DNA of 64,000 nucleotides. It comes from Phycisphaerae bacterium. GTDB lineage: Bacteria; Planctomycetota; Phycisphaerae; Sedimentisphaerales; Anaerobacaceae. Each line of letters begins with the position of its first letter. Position 1 is the stretch's first letter. Shown here one piece after another: positions 1-6,654 of the stretch. The stretch is from contig JAQTMR010000003.1 of the NCBI GenBank assembly GCA_028714255.1, positions 62,001-126,000 of the forward strand, written 5' to 3'. The notes below the pieces were generated by a model. The model made no database searches. It was not told where the DNA came from and was given only the letters and a program-made list of their open reading frames with translations. The translations under genes and the position numbers were made by a program.

Positions 1-378
1 CTTCAACTGCACCGGCCAGTGACTAAGCGCAGAAGGTATCGCCGTGATACCCGCCACTTCTTCGCCGGGCTTTCTGCCCAGCATCTTCGCCATCGTCCCC
101 GGACATACGAAATCTACTTTTTCTTTCGCCTTGTTATTTTTTATAAGATGTTCCTTGGTAGCCTCCTCGTCGAACTCTACTGCCTCTCTTTTCTCGACGG
201 TTATCGCGTCCTGCGGACAATGCCCGATACACGCTCCCAGCCCGTCGCAGTAAACTTCGCTGACTAATTTTGCCTTGCCGTTGATTATCTGTATTGCACC
301 TTCCGCGCAGGCCTTTACGCACTGCCCGCACCCGTTGCATTTTTCCTCGTCGATTTTCACTATATTTCGCAATGCCAT
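1..378 (-). CDS. 4Fe-4S dicluster ferredoxin-type protein, 3' end cut by window edge
   Basis: The frame is open from an ATG at 378 to the left edge (126 codons), so the C-terminus is missing. Two cysteine clusters are visible. The first is CNGCGQC followed by a Cys in KACAEGAI; the second is around VYCDGLGACIGHCPQDAI. This is the usual pattern for two [4Fe-4S] clusters carrying electrons. The last visible residues (SALSHWPVQL) match a family of about 270-residue cytosolic ferredoxin-like proteins with a conserved SxLSxWPVQ stretch; the function of that family is not well defined. It lies on the same strand as hcp (4046-5350), and ferredoxin-type partners of Hcp are common, so a role in feeding electrons to Hcp is possible. 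About 3.7 kb of repeats and accessory genes now separates the two. The identification as a two-cluster Fe-S protein is firm; the physiological partner is inferred. Confidence 0.85.
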   Translation of the reverse strand, partial: MALRNIVKIDEEKCNGCGQCVKACAEGAIQIINGKAKLVSEVYCDGLGACIGHCPQDAITVEKREAVEFDEEATKEHLIKNNKAKEKVDFVCPGTMAKMLGRKPGEEVAGITAIPSALSHWPVQLK

Positions 379-701
379 TTTAAACCCATTCAAATTTTAT
401 GTCGCCGCCTCTTTCCTTTTCACACTTTTCCCACACTTCACACCTTTTACACTTCTTGTTAACTAACCTGCTTGTGCTGCCTTCTGTTCGGATATTTATT
501 TTTCCGTATGCCTTCGGCATACTCCCTGTATGTTTCCTCATCCTGCCTCCGGCAGCACTGCGCAAATTGTCATTCCTGCGAAATTTATCCCCAGGGGAGC
601 AGGAATCCATTTTTCGTCATATATATCTTATACGAACCTGATAGAGAATTGATTATAACAAAATCCCCGCCGATTAAAACCGCCTGGATATTCTCTCGGT
701 T

Positions 702-752
702 AGCCCCGTTACTTGCAACGGGGGCTGTTTAGCCCCTCGGCCTGCCGAGGGG
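702..752. repeat. Two adjacent short hairpins of the TTTAGCCC family
   Basis: Two perfect or nearly perfect stem-loops stand side by side: AGCCCCGTT with AACGGGGGCT (702-726), and CCCCTCGGC with GCCGAGGGG (733-752). They share the surrounding pattern TTAGCCCC...GGGGTTA with hairpins at 911-932, 1247-1299, 2568-2589, 2722-2740 and 20340-20406, but the stem sequences differ. They have no U-run and do not look like ordinary terminators. Confidence 0.6.
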
Positions 753-812
753 TTATCTTTCGATGTGGATTGTCCCTTCATACCTTTCACGCCATTCTCA
801 CTTTTCCACTTT

Positions 813-898
813 GTCATTGCGAGGCCGCCTGCCCTGAGCCTGTCGAAGGGAAGGCCGTGGCAATCTCTTTTTGTCATTCCGCACTTGATGCGGAATCC
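813..898. repeat. Dispersed intergenic repeat (GTCATTGCGAG / CCTGTCGAAGG type)
   Basis: The stretch carries the words TTGTCATTGCGAG, CCTGAGCCTGTCGAAGG and GTCATTCCGCACTTGATGCGG. A related GTTCGAC-GGCTCACC word recurs at 37282-37300 and 62255-62292. Such strings are common intergenic repeats in environmental bacterial genomes. I see no coding function. Confidence 0.5.
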
Positions 899-903
899 AT
901 AAC

Positions 904-1040
904 CGTTTAGCCCCGTCATCTTGATGACGGGGGTTTCCCTCACTTTTCCTACTTTTCATACCCTTCGCACATTTCACACCTTTTTATGTTGTGGGTTACT
1001 TTTTTGTGGTTAGGGGGTTCTCTTTTCCCCTCACAACGCC
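904..1040. repeat. 137-bp direct repeat, copy 1
   Basis: This copy is identical over 137 bp to 2561-2697, in the same orientation, and similarity continues with a few mismatches for about 20 bp more. It begins with a CCCCGTCATC/GATGACGGGG hairpin (911-932), followed by a pyrimidine-rich stretch. The two copies flank the dockerin-like secreted protein gene (1349-2383). No open frame of interest lies in it. Confidence 0.9.
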
Positions 1041-1138
1041 CACCGTCCGGGCGTTTGTATTTCCACTTATTGCCTCTTGCAAATTACTCGGCTGGGTTTA
1101 AACTAATACCCTATGGCAAAGAAATCTAAAGCCAATCT

Positions 1139-1195
1139 ATCACCTTCACTGCCAAAGACATCCTCGACGAACAAATAGCCTACAAATTAGCGTAA
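1139..1195 (+). pseudogene. Possible remnant of the 3' end of a coding sequence
   Basis: The short frame reads ITFTAKDILDEQIAYKLA and then a TAA stop, which looks like the C-terminus of a real protein, but it is interrupted upstream by an in-frame stop at about 1128 and has no start or ribosome-binding site. It sits among repeats. It may be the tail of a lost gene; the parent family is not recognisable from 18 residues, and chance is not excluded. Confidence 0.2.
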
Positions 1196-1246
1196 AGAAA
1201 AATTGACAGAGCCCTGAGCGTAAGCGATGGGTAATTTTTGTTTAGC

Positions 1247-1299
1247 CGTCGTCGCTGCGACGACGTTGTTTACCCCTGCCGCTCCCGGCAGGGGTAAAC
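1247..1299. repeat. Two hairpins of the TTTAGCCC / TTTACCCC family
   Basis: CGTCGTCGC (1247-1255) pairs with GCGACGACG (1257-1265), and GTTTACCCCTGCCG (1268-1281) pairs perfectly over 14 bp with 1286-1299. They lie about 50-100 bp past the stop of the minus-strand gene at 1349-2383. They might end transcription, but there is no clear U-tract, and the second hairpin recurs almost unchanged at 20381-20406. Confidence 0.6.
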
Positions 1300-1348
1300 C
1301 TTTATGACTGCTTCCGCAATAATCCGTTTGTTCCATCACAATAATTCT

Positions 1349-2383
1349 TTAAGGTTCCCATGTACAACTCGGGTCTAATCGATGGTTGCATTCAATCCAA
1401 TTCTCAGCCAATATGGCTAAGTCTTGAAAGTTGATGTAACAATCATCGTTAAGATTACCAGGAATTTCAGTACAGTCAGGAACAATCATTGGAAGAAAAA
1501 TATATGGGTCAAAAAAAACAGCATCAGCATCATAAAGAAAACTGGTAATGGTCTTTAAGCCTCTTTCCGTGCAGCAAAACGACATTGTATAGTCCCGTTC
1601 GTTACTAATGCCTATGCCGTCTGTGGTCCATTTGACCCCGCAGTTTGGCATTGGATTGCCGTTGGGATCTTGGCAAACCCATTGGTAAGTCCAGTTACCG
1701 CTTCCGGGAGGACCAATGAAATTCGGCTCGACCCCAGTGTCTATCGAAAACTCCTCCGGGAAAAACCAGAACTCTGTTATCCGAATGGGTTCCGCAGCGC
1801 TGTCTAATATCGAATTCATTGTAACTCTCCGACCAAAATAATTTGGCCATCCCCTGTCAATAAGTTTATTACAACGGGTAGCAGCCCGGGCTCTGTTAAG
1901 ATTAACGTGGTCACTTTTAGTAACAACCTGAAACCACTCCGACCGTGGCTGTTGTGATAAAGAAAAAGAAAGCTCATATCTGCTCTTGGACACAGTCACT
2001 CCGCTATTACTTGGGAACACCTCTACTTCGCCTTTGCCTTCTATCTTCGTAGCGCCTATTTTATTAACATCCGTCTCGTAGAAGTCAATATCCGTTCCTG
2101 TAATTGTTATAGTGAACTCTTTGTACCTCATTGGATCCTCGTTGTTGGTTACAGCTATCGTTACAATGGTATTGGCGTCAAGGTCGTTAAGGTCCGCTGG
2201 CCCTGCTGCAGATGTCGTCCATTCGGTCCAGCGGGGATCACTAGGATGCACAGCGGTGTTGCTGTCGACTTCGAAAGGCCCGACATGGTAACATATCTTT
2301 CGGGCGCCATTTGCTTCAACAGCACCAAAAAAAGCGAATGCCGTAAAAACCAACACAAACATCATTAAATTCCTCTTTTCCAT
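1349..2383 (-). CDS. Secreted protein with C-terminal dockerin-like repeat
   Basis: The protein has 344 residues. The N-terminus (residues 1-24) is a Sec signal: a basic start, then a hydrophobic MMFVLVFTAFAFFGAV core and an Ala-rich cleavage site. The middle part matches no family I can name. Near the C-terminus, LNDDCYINFQDLAILAENW resembles one calcium-binding dockerin loop and helix, a very common tail on exported planctomycete proteins; two Cys follow (ECN, PSCTW). The start ATG follows GGAGG at 9-nt spacing. A possible promoter lies at 2469-2497. The gene stands alone between two copies of a 137-bp repeat (904-1040 and 2561-2697). Export is well supported; the function and any partner cohesin are unknown. 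Confidence 0.8.
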   Translation of the reverse strand: MEKRNLMMFVLVFTAFAFFGAVEANGARKICYHVGPFEVDSNTAVHPSDPRWTEWTTSAAGPADLNDLDANTIVTIAVTNNEDPMRYKEFTITITGTDIDFYETDVNKIGATKIEGKGEVEVFPSNSGVTVSKSRYELSFSLSQQPRSEWFQVVTKSDHVNLNRARAATRCNKLIDRGWPNYFGRRVTMNSILDSAAEPIRITEFWFFPEEFSIDTGVEPNFIGPPGSGNWTYQWVCQDPNGNPMPNCGVKWTTDGIGISNERDYTMSFCCTERGLKTITSFLYDADAVFFDPYIFLPMIVPDCTEIPGNLNDDCYINFQDLAILAENWIECNHRLDPSCTWEP

Positions 2384-2468
2384 TTTCTTTCGTCCTCCAA
2401 TAGCTGGTTAATAAAAAATTTCTCGGCAGTGACCATCTTTGAGTATTCCCGCTTAATTCCTGGATATA

Positions 2469-2497
2469 TTTAGAATGCTAACCTTCCGCGAAGTCAA
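2469..2497 (-). promoter_or_regulatory. Possible sigma-70 promoter for the dockerin-like gene
   Basis: On the minus strand TTGACT (2497-2492) is followed after 17 nt by TCTAAA (2474-2469). The -35 is good and the -10 is weak. It lies 86 nt before the ATG at 2383. Confidence 0.4.
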
Positions 2498-2560
2498 GAA
2501 CAATAATTGTCCGATTTATCCAGCGGGTTAATTTTTTAGCCGTTCCCAGCAATCGGCTTT

Positions 2561-2740
2561 CGTTTAGCCCCGTCATCTTGATGACGGGGGTTTCCCTCAC
2601 TTTTCCTACTTTTCATACCCTTCGCACATTTCACACCTTTTTATGTTGTGGGTTACTTTTTTGTGGTTAGGGGGTTCTCTTTTCCCCTCACAACGCCAAC
2701 CGTCTGAGCGTTTATATTTAGCCCAGGGTTTCACCCTGGG
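2561..2740. repeat. 137-bp direct repeat copy 2 (2561-2697) plus hairpin (2722-2740)
   Basis: 2561-2697 is identical to 904-1040. Immediately after it, CCCAGGGT (2722-2729) pairs with ACCCTGGG (2733-2740) in the TTTAGCCC...GGGTTA context of the short-hairpin family. The remaining 2741-2889 bases hold nothing else I can identify apart from the ribosome-binding site of the next gene. Confidence 0.85.
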
Positions 2741-2889
2741 TTACCTACGTCAGGAATAATTTTTCTTCCTTATCGCCCACAAATTCCCTATTGCCCTTAC
2801 CCCAATGTCAGCTTAAAATCAACTTACATAGAACCAATAGGTTTCGTCTTGTATATTCTGCCTATTTGAATTCAGGAGAGGAATTTTAT

Positions 2890-3288
2890 ATGGTCAATAC
2901 TATTTATTTTGAATCTTATAAAAGGCAGTCCATTGCAGATAAATTAACCAAAAGAATAATGCGAGATGCACGACTCCAAAAAGAACTATCTGATATCTAT
3001 AATTTCAACTCGATAAACAAATACAAACTTTTTATAGCATCTCTCTTTTACGAAAACCAAAAGATAATGAAAGGGCGTAATTTGAACACAGGCTTTCTTA
3101 TAGGATTCGATTCAGACCATATTGCAGGAGTTTCTCGTCAGGTTCAATCAGCTATTGGTAGTATCGGTAGGGAATATATCATTGTTGAGGCAAATGGAAA
3201 ATCTTTTATAGATTGTATTAAATCTTTTACCAAAAAAGATTACATCTCCACTCATGATGCATTCGTTGATTTAAAAAAATACTACTAA
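2890..3288 (+). CDS. Hypothetical protein, AT-rich accessory gene
   Basis: The protein has 132 residues from the ATG at 2890, which is preceded by AGGAGAGG at good spacing; a longer frame from 2791 exists but has no such site. I do not recognise a family. The sequence is soluble, mixed alpha/beta in character, has no signal peptide or membrane segment, and ends in aromatic residues (DLKKYY). Motifs such as FLIGFDSDHIAGVSRQVQ stand out but match nothing I know. Base composition is clearly more AT-rich than the neighbouring operons and the gene runs opposite to them, inside a repeat-rich gap that separates hcp from a 4Fe-4S gene; recent acquisition is likely. The reading frame is fairly convincing because of the ribosome-binding site. 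Confidence 0.6.
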   Translation: MVNTIYFESYKRQSIADKLTKRIMRDARLQKELSDIYNFNSINKYKLFIASLFYENQKIMKGRNLNTGFLIGFDSDHIAGVSRQVQSAIGSIGREYIIVEANGKSFIDCIKSFTKKDYISTHDAFVDLKKYY

Positions 3289-3299
3289 ACTCGAGCAAG

Positions 3300-3503
3300 G
3301 TGGTTGTTTTTAAAGAGCTATCAAAAAGTAAAATACGAACTAAGAGGAAAAAGTGCTCAATTGTAAGAAGCATTATTAAAATCCTCGATGATGCTCATCT
3401 TGCAAACATAAGACCAGTTTCGGATTTAATATTTATCGACTACGCCGATTTCCTGCAATATTGCTGGTATAATATAAGTACATATTTAAAAATAATGTTC
3501 TGA
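3300..3503 (+). CDS. Small hypothetical ORF after the accessory gene
   Basis: A 67-codon frame with a GTG start, 11 nt after the stop at 3288, with a modest GAGCAAG upstream. It is basic at the N-terminus (KSKIRTKRKKC) and has no recognisable domain. It shares the AT-rich composition of the preceding gene and may be a second small accessory gene or chance. Confidence 0.3.
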   Translation: MVVFKELSKSKIRTKRKKCSIVRSIIKILDDAHLANIRPVSDLIFIDYADFLQYCWYNISTYLKIMF

Positions 3504-3540
3504 AAACTTTATATGTAACAGTCGCCGCTTCACCTCACAA

Positions 3541-3712
3541 AATTTCTGCGATCCCTGCGCTCTCTGTGGCAAAAAATAAAACAGTGTTAATCCACGTCCA
3601 AAAAGTTGTGTCCATTCGTGTTCATCCGTGGTTAATTTTCCTTTTTATTTTTGTACCTTTTCGTGGCTAAATTTTTCTCTGCGTCCTCCGCGCTCTCTGC
3701 GGTTAATAAATT
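3541..3712. repeat. Dispersed 'CCGTGGTTAAT / CTCTGCGGT' intergenic repeat
   Basis: Words such as ATCCGTGGTTAATTTT and TCTGCGTCCTCCGCGCTCTC recur here, at 22181-22286, 22512-22617 and in reverse at 37450-37537. They are typical of a widespread, sequence-drifting intergenic repeat in environmental bacteria. It has no coding signal. Confidence 0.7.
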
Positions 3713-3728
3713 TTTCCTATCCCCTATC

Positions 3729-3768
3729 CCCTAAACCCTAAACCCTAAACCCTAAACCCTAAACCCTA
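3729..3768. repeat. (CCCTAAA)5 short tandem repeat
   Basis: Five perfect copies of CCCTAAA (3729-3763) followed by CCCTA. The unit is the same as the plant-type telomere repeat, but here it lies between bacterial intergenic repeats and is best read as a local microsatellite. Confidence 0.9.
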
Positions 3769-3831
3769 TCTTCTCTCCATCCTTCACACCCAATCTTTCA
3801 ATCGATTATGAAAAATCAAACATGCAAAATC

Positions 3832-3922
3832 TTTGTAAATTTTGCACAAGTTTGCGTAAATTTGAGCACAGTTTGGCTAAATTTTGACATAGTTTTGGTA
3901 AATTAGTGTAAGTTTGTACACG
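3832..3922. repeat. Degenerate ~21-bp tandem repeat downstream of hcp
   Basis: Four units and a partial fifth begin TTTG and carry a TAAATTTTG core: 3832-3850, 3851-3871, 3872-3892, 3893-3912 and 3913-3922. The period of 19-21 bp is close to two helical turns. The role is unknown. The rest of 3504-4045 holds only the repeats listed above. Confidence 0.6.
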
Positions 3923-4045
3923 TCTTTTTTGCGTTTTCGCCTTACCCGTTTTACCTAAACTGCGCAAGTTAACCCTGCCAACCTCGTTTTTATCCTAAAA
4001 TCGAAGTATCACCACAAAACCAACGCCAAAAATCCCGATTTTCAA

Positions 4046-5350
4046 TCATTTTAGCATCGCCGCCAAATCCTCATCGACGTTTCCAATCGGGCTGATATTG
4101 TATTTCTCGACCAACAGACCCAATACGTTCGGACTAATAAACGCAGGCAGGCTCGGCCCAAGTTTTATGTTCTTTATCCCCAAATACAATAGCGTCAACA
4201 AAATCGCAACCGCCTTCTGCTCGTACCACGACACCACCAGCGACAAAGGCAAATCATTAACGCTGCACTTGAACGCATCCGCCAGAGCCAGCGCGATTTT
4301 AACCGCACTGTAACAATCATTGCACTGGCCTGTATCAATCAATCGCGGTATCCCGTCGATGCTGCCGTAATCTCTGCCGTTCAATCGATATTTCCCGCAC
4401 GCTGCCGTTAATATCACGCAATCATTCGGAACCTTCTCCGCAAGTTCCGTATAGTAATTTCGCCCCGGCCTTGCGCCGTCGCATCCGCCGATAAAGAAGA
4501 AATGCCGAATCTTCCCGTCTTTAACAGCTTTGACAATCTTGTCCGCCATCCCAAGCACCGCCGTATAATGGAATCCCGTGCTAAGCGTCCCTCGCCGGAA
4601 GGCGTCTTGTGGATGCGGATTTTCCGCCAGTGCAGGTTGTGCGAGAGCTTTTTCAATCACCTCGCTGAAATCTCTATTCTTGATATGCTTAACGCCTGCC
4701 ACGCCCGCTATCCCGCACGTGAACATCCTGTCCTTGTAGCTGTCCTTCGGAATCATAACGCAATTAGTTGTTATCAAAATTGCGCCGCTGAAGTCATCGA
4801 ACTCTGTCCTCTGGCTTTGCCAGGCGGTGCCGTAATTGCCGACAAGGTGCTTAAACTTTCTTAATTCCGGATACCCGTGAGCCGGAAGCATCTCGCCGTG
4901 AGTATAAATATTGACACCTTTGCCCTCGGTCTGTTTCAACAGCTCATAGAGGTCGAGCAAATCATGACCTGTAACGACAATCCCCGCACCAGTTTTCGTT
5001 CCCCTTGCAACACTAGCAGGCGTCGGATTGCCGAACCTCGATGTATTGGCGTTATTGAGCAGCTCCATCGCGCGGAGATTCATTTCGCCCGCTTTAAGTA
5101 CCAGCCCAAGATAGCGTTCCAAATCAAAATCGACGTTGGTCAACGTCGCAAACATCGCCTCGTGCATAAATGCGTCAACCTGCGCGTCTTTCTGTCCCAG
5201 CTCGCCTGCATGGTACGCATAAGCAGCTATGCCTTTCAGGCCGAATATAAGCGTATCCTGCAAAGATTGAATATCTTCGTTCTTGCCGCAAACGCCAACT
5301 TTAGTGCATCCGGTACCGCCCGCCGTCTGTTCACATTGGTAACAAAACAT
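4046..5350 (-). CDS. hcp: Hybrid-cluster protein (hydroxylamine / NO reductase), short form
   Basis: The protein has 434 residues. It carries an N-terminal Fe-S cysteine set at Cys3, Cys6, Cys15 and Cys21 (CYQCEQTAGGTGC...VGVCGK). The hybrid Fe-S-O cluster ligands are recognisable in order: His in GHDLLDLY, Glu in THGEMLPAHGY, Cys in ITTNCVMIP, Cys in FIGGCDGARPGRN, Cys in TAACGKYR, and Glu in SWYEQKA. Hcp proteins reduce hydroxylamine in vitro and are thought to detoxify NO in vivo. Classical enzymes have about 550 residues; this one lacks the extra helical segment after the N-terminal cluster, like the short forms of some thermophiles and archaea. AAGGAGA lies before the ATG. It is the last gene of the Rrf2-cupin-zinc ribbon-hcp operon. 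Confidence 0.95.
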   Translation of the reverse strand: MFCYQCEQTAGGTGCTKVGVCGKNEDIQSLQDTLIFGLKGIAAYAYHAGELGQKDAQVDAFMHEAMFATLTNVDFDLERYLGLVLKAGEMNLRAMELLNNANTSRFGNPTPASVARGTKTGAGIVVTGHDLLDLYELLKQTEGKGVNIYTHGEMLPAHGYPELRKFKHLVGNYGTAWQSQRTEFDDFSGAILITTNCVMIPKDSYKDRMFTCGIAGVAGVKHIKNRDFSEVIEKALAQPALAENPHPQDAFRRGTLSTGFHYTAVLGMADKIVKAVKDGKIRHFFFIGGCDGARPGRNYYTELAEKVPNDCVILTAACGKYRLNGRDYGSIDGIPRLIDTGQCNDCYSAVKIALALADAFKCSVNDLPLSLVVSWYEQKAVAILLTLLYLGIKNIKLGPSLPAFISPNVLGLLVEKYNISPIGNVDEDLAAMLK

Positions 5351-5362
5351 AATTGTCTCCTT

Positions 5363-5620
5363 CTATTCTTTATAAGTCTGTTTCTTATCAGATTCTTTAT
5401 TCTTTACCGCAGAAGCGCCAATGCACTGTGCGGCGTATTGACACCACTCGGCACAGCCGAGGTCTATCTTCGGATTAGTTACCATTTGCCCGCAACTTCG
5501 GCACTTTATCTTTGGCTCATCCTTGAAGAACTCGACCGCTTTCCCGCAGCCGGGACATTTCACCTCGAAAATATCTTCAGGCTTCCAAAGCCTCTGGTCT
5601 TGTCCTGGGCATCTTTGCAT
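5363..5620 (-). CDS. Small zinc-ribbon protein in the hcp operon
   Basis: The protein has 85 residues. Two CxxC pairs (VKCPGCGK and IKCRSCGQ) make a zinc-ribbon or rubredoxin-like knuckle in residues 20-45, followed by three more Cys in GCAEWCQYAAQC, so it could bind a second metal. There is no signal peptide. It lies 12 bp before hcp and 42 bp after the cupin gene, all on one strand, with AGGAG before its ATG. Proteins of this kind appear beside hcp in other anaerobes, sometimes named phosphohydrolases from a larger fusion. No catalytic site is present here. A role as a metal or electron carrier for Hcp is only an inference. Confidence 0.75.
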   Translation of the reverse strand: MQRCPGQDQRLWKPEDIFEVKCPGCGKAVEFFKDEPKIKCRSCGQMVTNPKIDLGCAEWCQYAAQCIGASAVKNKESDKKQTYKE

Positions 5621-5662
5621 TTGGTTTAATCTCCTGCCTGCACCTGTGTTTGCCTGCGCAGG

Positions 5663-6031
5663 TTACGCAGGCACAGGTGACTTTGCTCTAATCATTGTCA
5701 GCAGCATTTTAAATTTCCCCTCGGCGTCAACAGCATGCGGAACATTACCCGGCATAATGATGAGTTCGCCCGTTGAAACTTTCTTTTCCTGACCCGCTAT
5801 CGTGATTATAGCTGTGCCGTCAATAACCTGAACAACCGCATTGTAAGGGGTGGTATGCTCGCTTAATTTCTGACCCTTATCGAAAGCAAAAAGAGTAATG
5901 GTCCCCGCCGGCGTATCTAATATCGTCTTACTGACTATCGAGTCGTTCGAGTACTCTATCAAAGAAACCGATTCCTGACTTTTCCCAATACAGCTCTGAA
6001 GTGCGTTTTTGTCTTCGCGGGGTTTGTCCAT
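5663..6031 (-). CDS. Cupin-domain protein
   Basis: The protein has 122 residues and is a single cupin barrel. The first cupin motif is represented by SEHTTPYNAVVQVIDG and the second by PGNVPHAVDAEGKF; PxxxPHxVxA is the usual second-motif form. One motif-1 His is present (His in SEHT) and the second is replaced by Asn (PYNAV), so metal binding may be weakened. The N-terminal 40 residues include a Cys (QSCIGKSQ). It sits between the Rrf2 regulator (19 bp upstream) and the zinc-ribbon gene. Cupins of this type are frequent companions of Rrf2 and hcp genes and may sense or bind a small ligand; no enzyme activity can be assigned. Confidence 0.85.
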   Translation of the reverse strand: MDKPREDKNALQSCIGKSQESVSLIEYSNDSIVSKTILDTPAGTITLFAFDKGQKLSEHTTPYNAVVQVIDGTAIITIAGQEKKVSTGELIIMPGNVPHAVDAEGKFKMLLTMIRAKSPVPA

Positions 6032-6050
6032 TTTTTCTCCCTCTAAAATC

Positions 6051-6485
6051 TTACCGTTTATCGTAAACGTTTATTTTAGTTCGGCTGGTTATTATTTCCT
6101 GCAAACTAATCCCGCCGAGATAACCATCTATATACAGTTGGAGACAGGTTAGTTTCGTATTTATCTCACATCCCGACTCGAATTCGCAGCCCTTACCGCC
6201 GCAAAGACATCTATTCAATCGAAGCCCGCCTTGTATAGCCTTTATAATTTCCATCAGGTTTATCTGTGACGGCTCCCTGCTCAATGCGAATCCGCCTTTC
6301 GACCCCATATCGCTTTTAACCAATCCCGCCTTGTGCAGCCTTTGCAGTATCTTGCAGCCGAGCTGATAAGAAAATTTCCCATCTTCAGATAGCTGCCTCG
6401 CCGAAATAAACTCCCCATTAAATCGGCTCGCCAGCCCCACCATTATCCGCAAAGCATAATCGGTATTTCTTCGTAACACATCCAT
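6051..6485 (-). CDS. Rrf2-family transcriptional regulator (likely Fe-S, nitrosative stress)
   Basis: The protein has 144 residues. A winged helix-turn-helix occupies residues 1-80 (RNTDYALRIMVGLASRF at the start; KGGFALSREP in the wing). Three conserved cysteines follow in CLCGGKGCEF, with another in SGCEIN, as in Rrf2 proteins that hold a [2Fe-2S] cluster such as NsrR and IscR. First gene of the hcp operon; a dyad overlapping its own -10 box (6518-6536) is a likely binding site, so autoregulation is probable. NsrR-like control of hcp by NO is known in other bacteria. Which ligand this one senses cannot be decided from sequence. Confidence 0.9.
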   Translation of the reverse strand: MDVLRRNTDYALRIMVGLASRFNGEFISARQLSEDGKFSYQLGCKILQRLHKAGLVKSDMGSKGGFALSREPSQINLMEIIKAIQGGLRLNRCLCGGKGCEFESGCEINTKLTCLQLYIDGYLGGISLQEIITSRTKINVYDKR

Positions 6486-6517
6486 TTTTATGGCCCTTTA
6501 ATAATTATCAATCTATC

Positions 6518-6553
6518 TAAGACTAATATAGTCCTATTTAAGGATTTGTGCAA
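6518..6553 (-). promoter_or_regulatory. Promoter and Rrf2-type operator of the hcp operon
   Basis: On the minus strand TTGCAC (6553-6548) is followed after 17 nt by TATATT (6530-6525). Overlapping the -10 is the dyad TAAGACTAATATAGTCCTA (plus strand, 6518-6536), with perfect GACTA/TAGTC arms. Binding there would block RNA polymerase. Its half-site AATAGGA (minus strand) is shared with the rubrerythrin promoter at 20012-20030. Confidence 0.65.
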
Positions 6554-6654
6554 GGGGAAATCCATTTTTTTGAAGATTTTTTAAAGAATTTGATAAAAGC
6601 CGCGTTTTTAGCTCAATATTGAGGTTTATCAGCCACCTTCTGCGGTCGCTTTTT

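Noticed and set aside
380-641. Small overlapping frames next to the left-edge gene
   Set aside because: They fall in low-complexity intergenic DNA and have no ribosome-binding sites or family features.
3729-3768. Chromosome end (telomere)
   Set aside because: Genes and repeats continue on both sides, and only five units are present.
4877-5629. 250-codon plus-strand frame over hcp and the zinc-ribbon gene
   Set aside because: Antisense shadow of conserved coding sequence.
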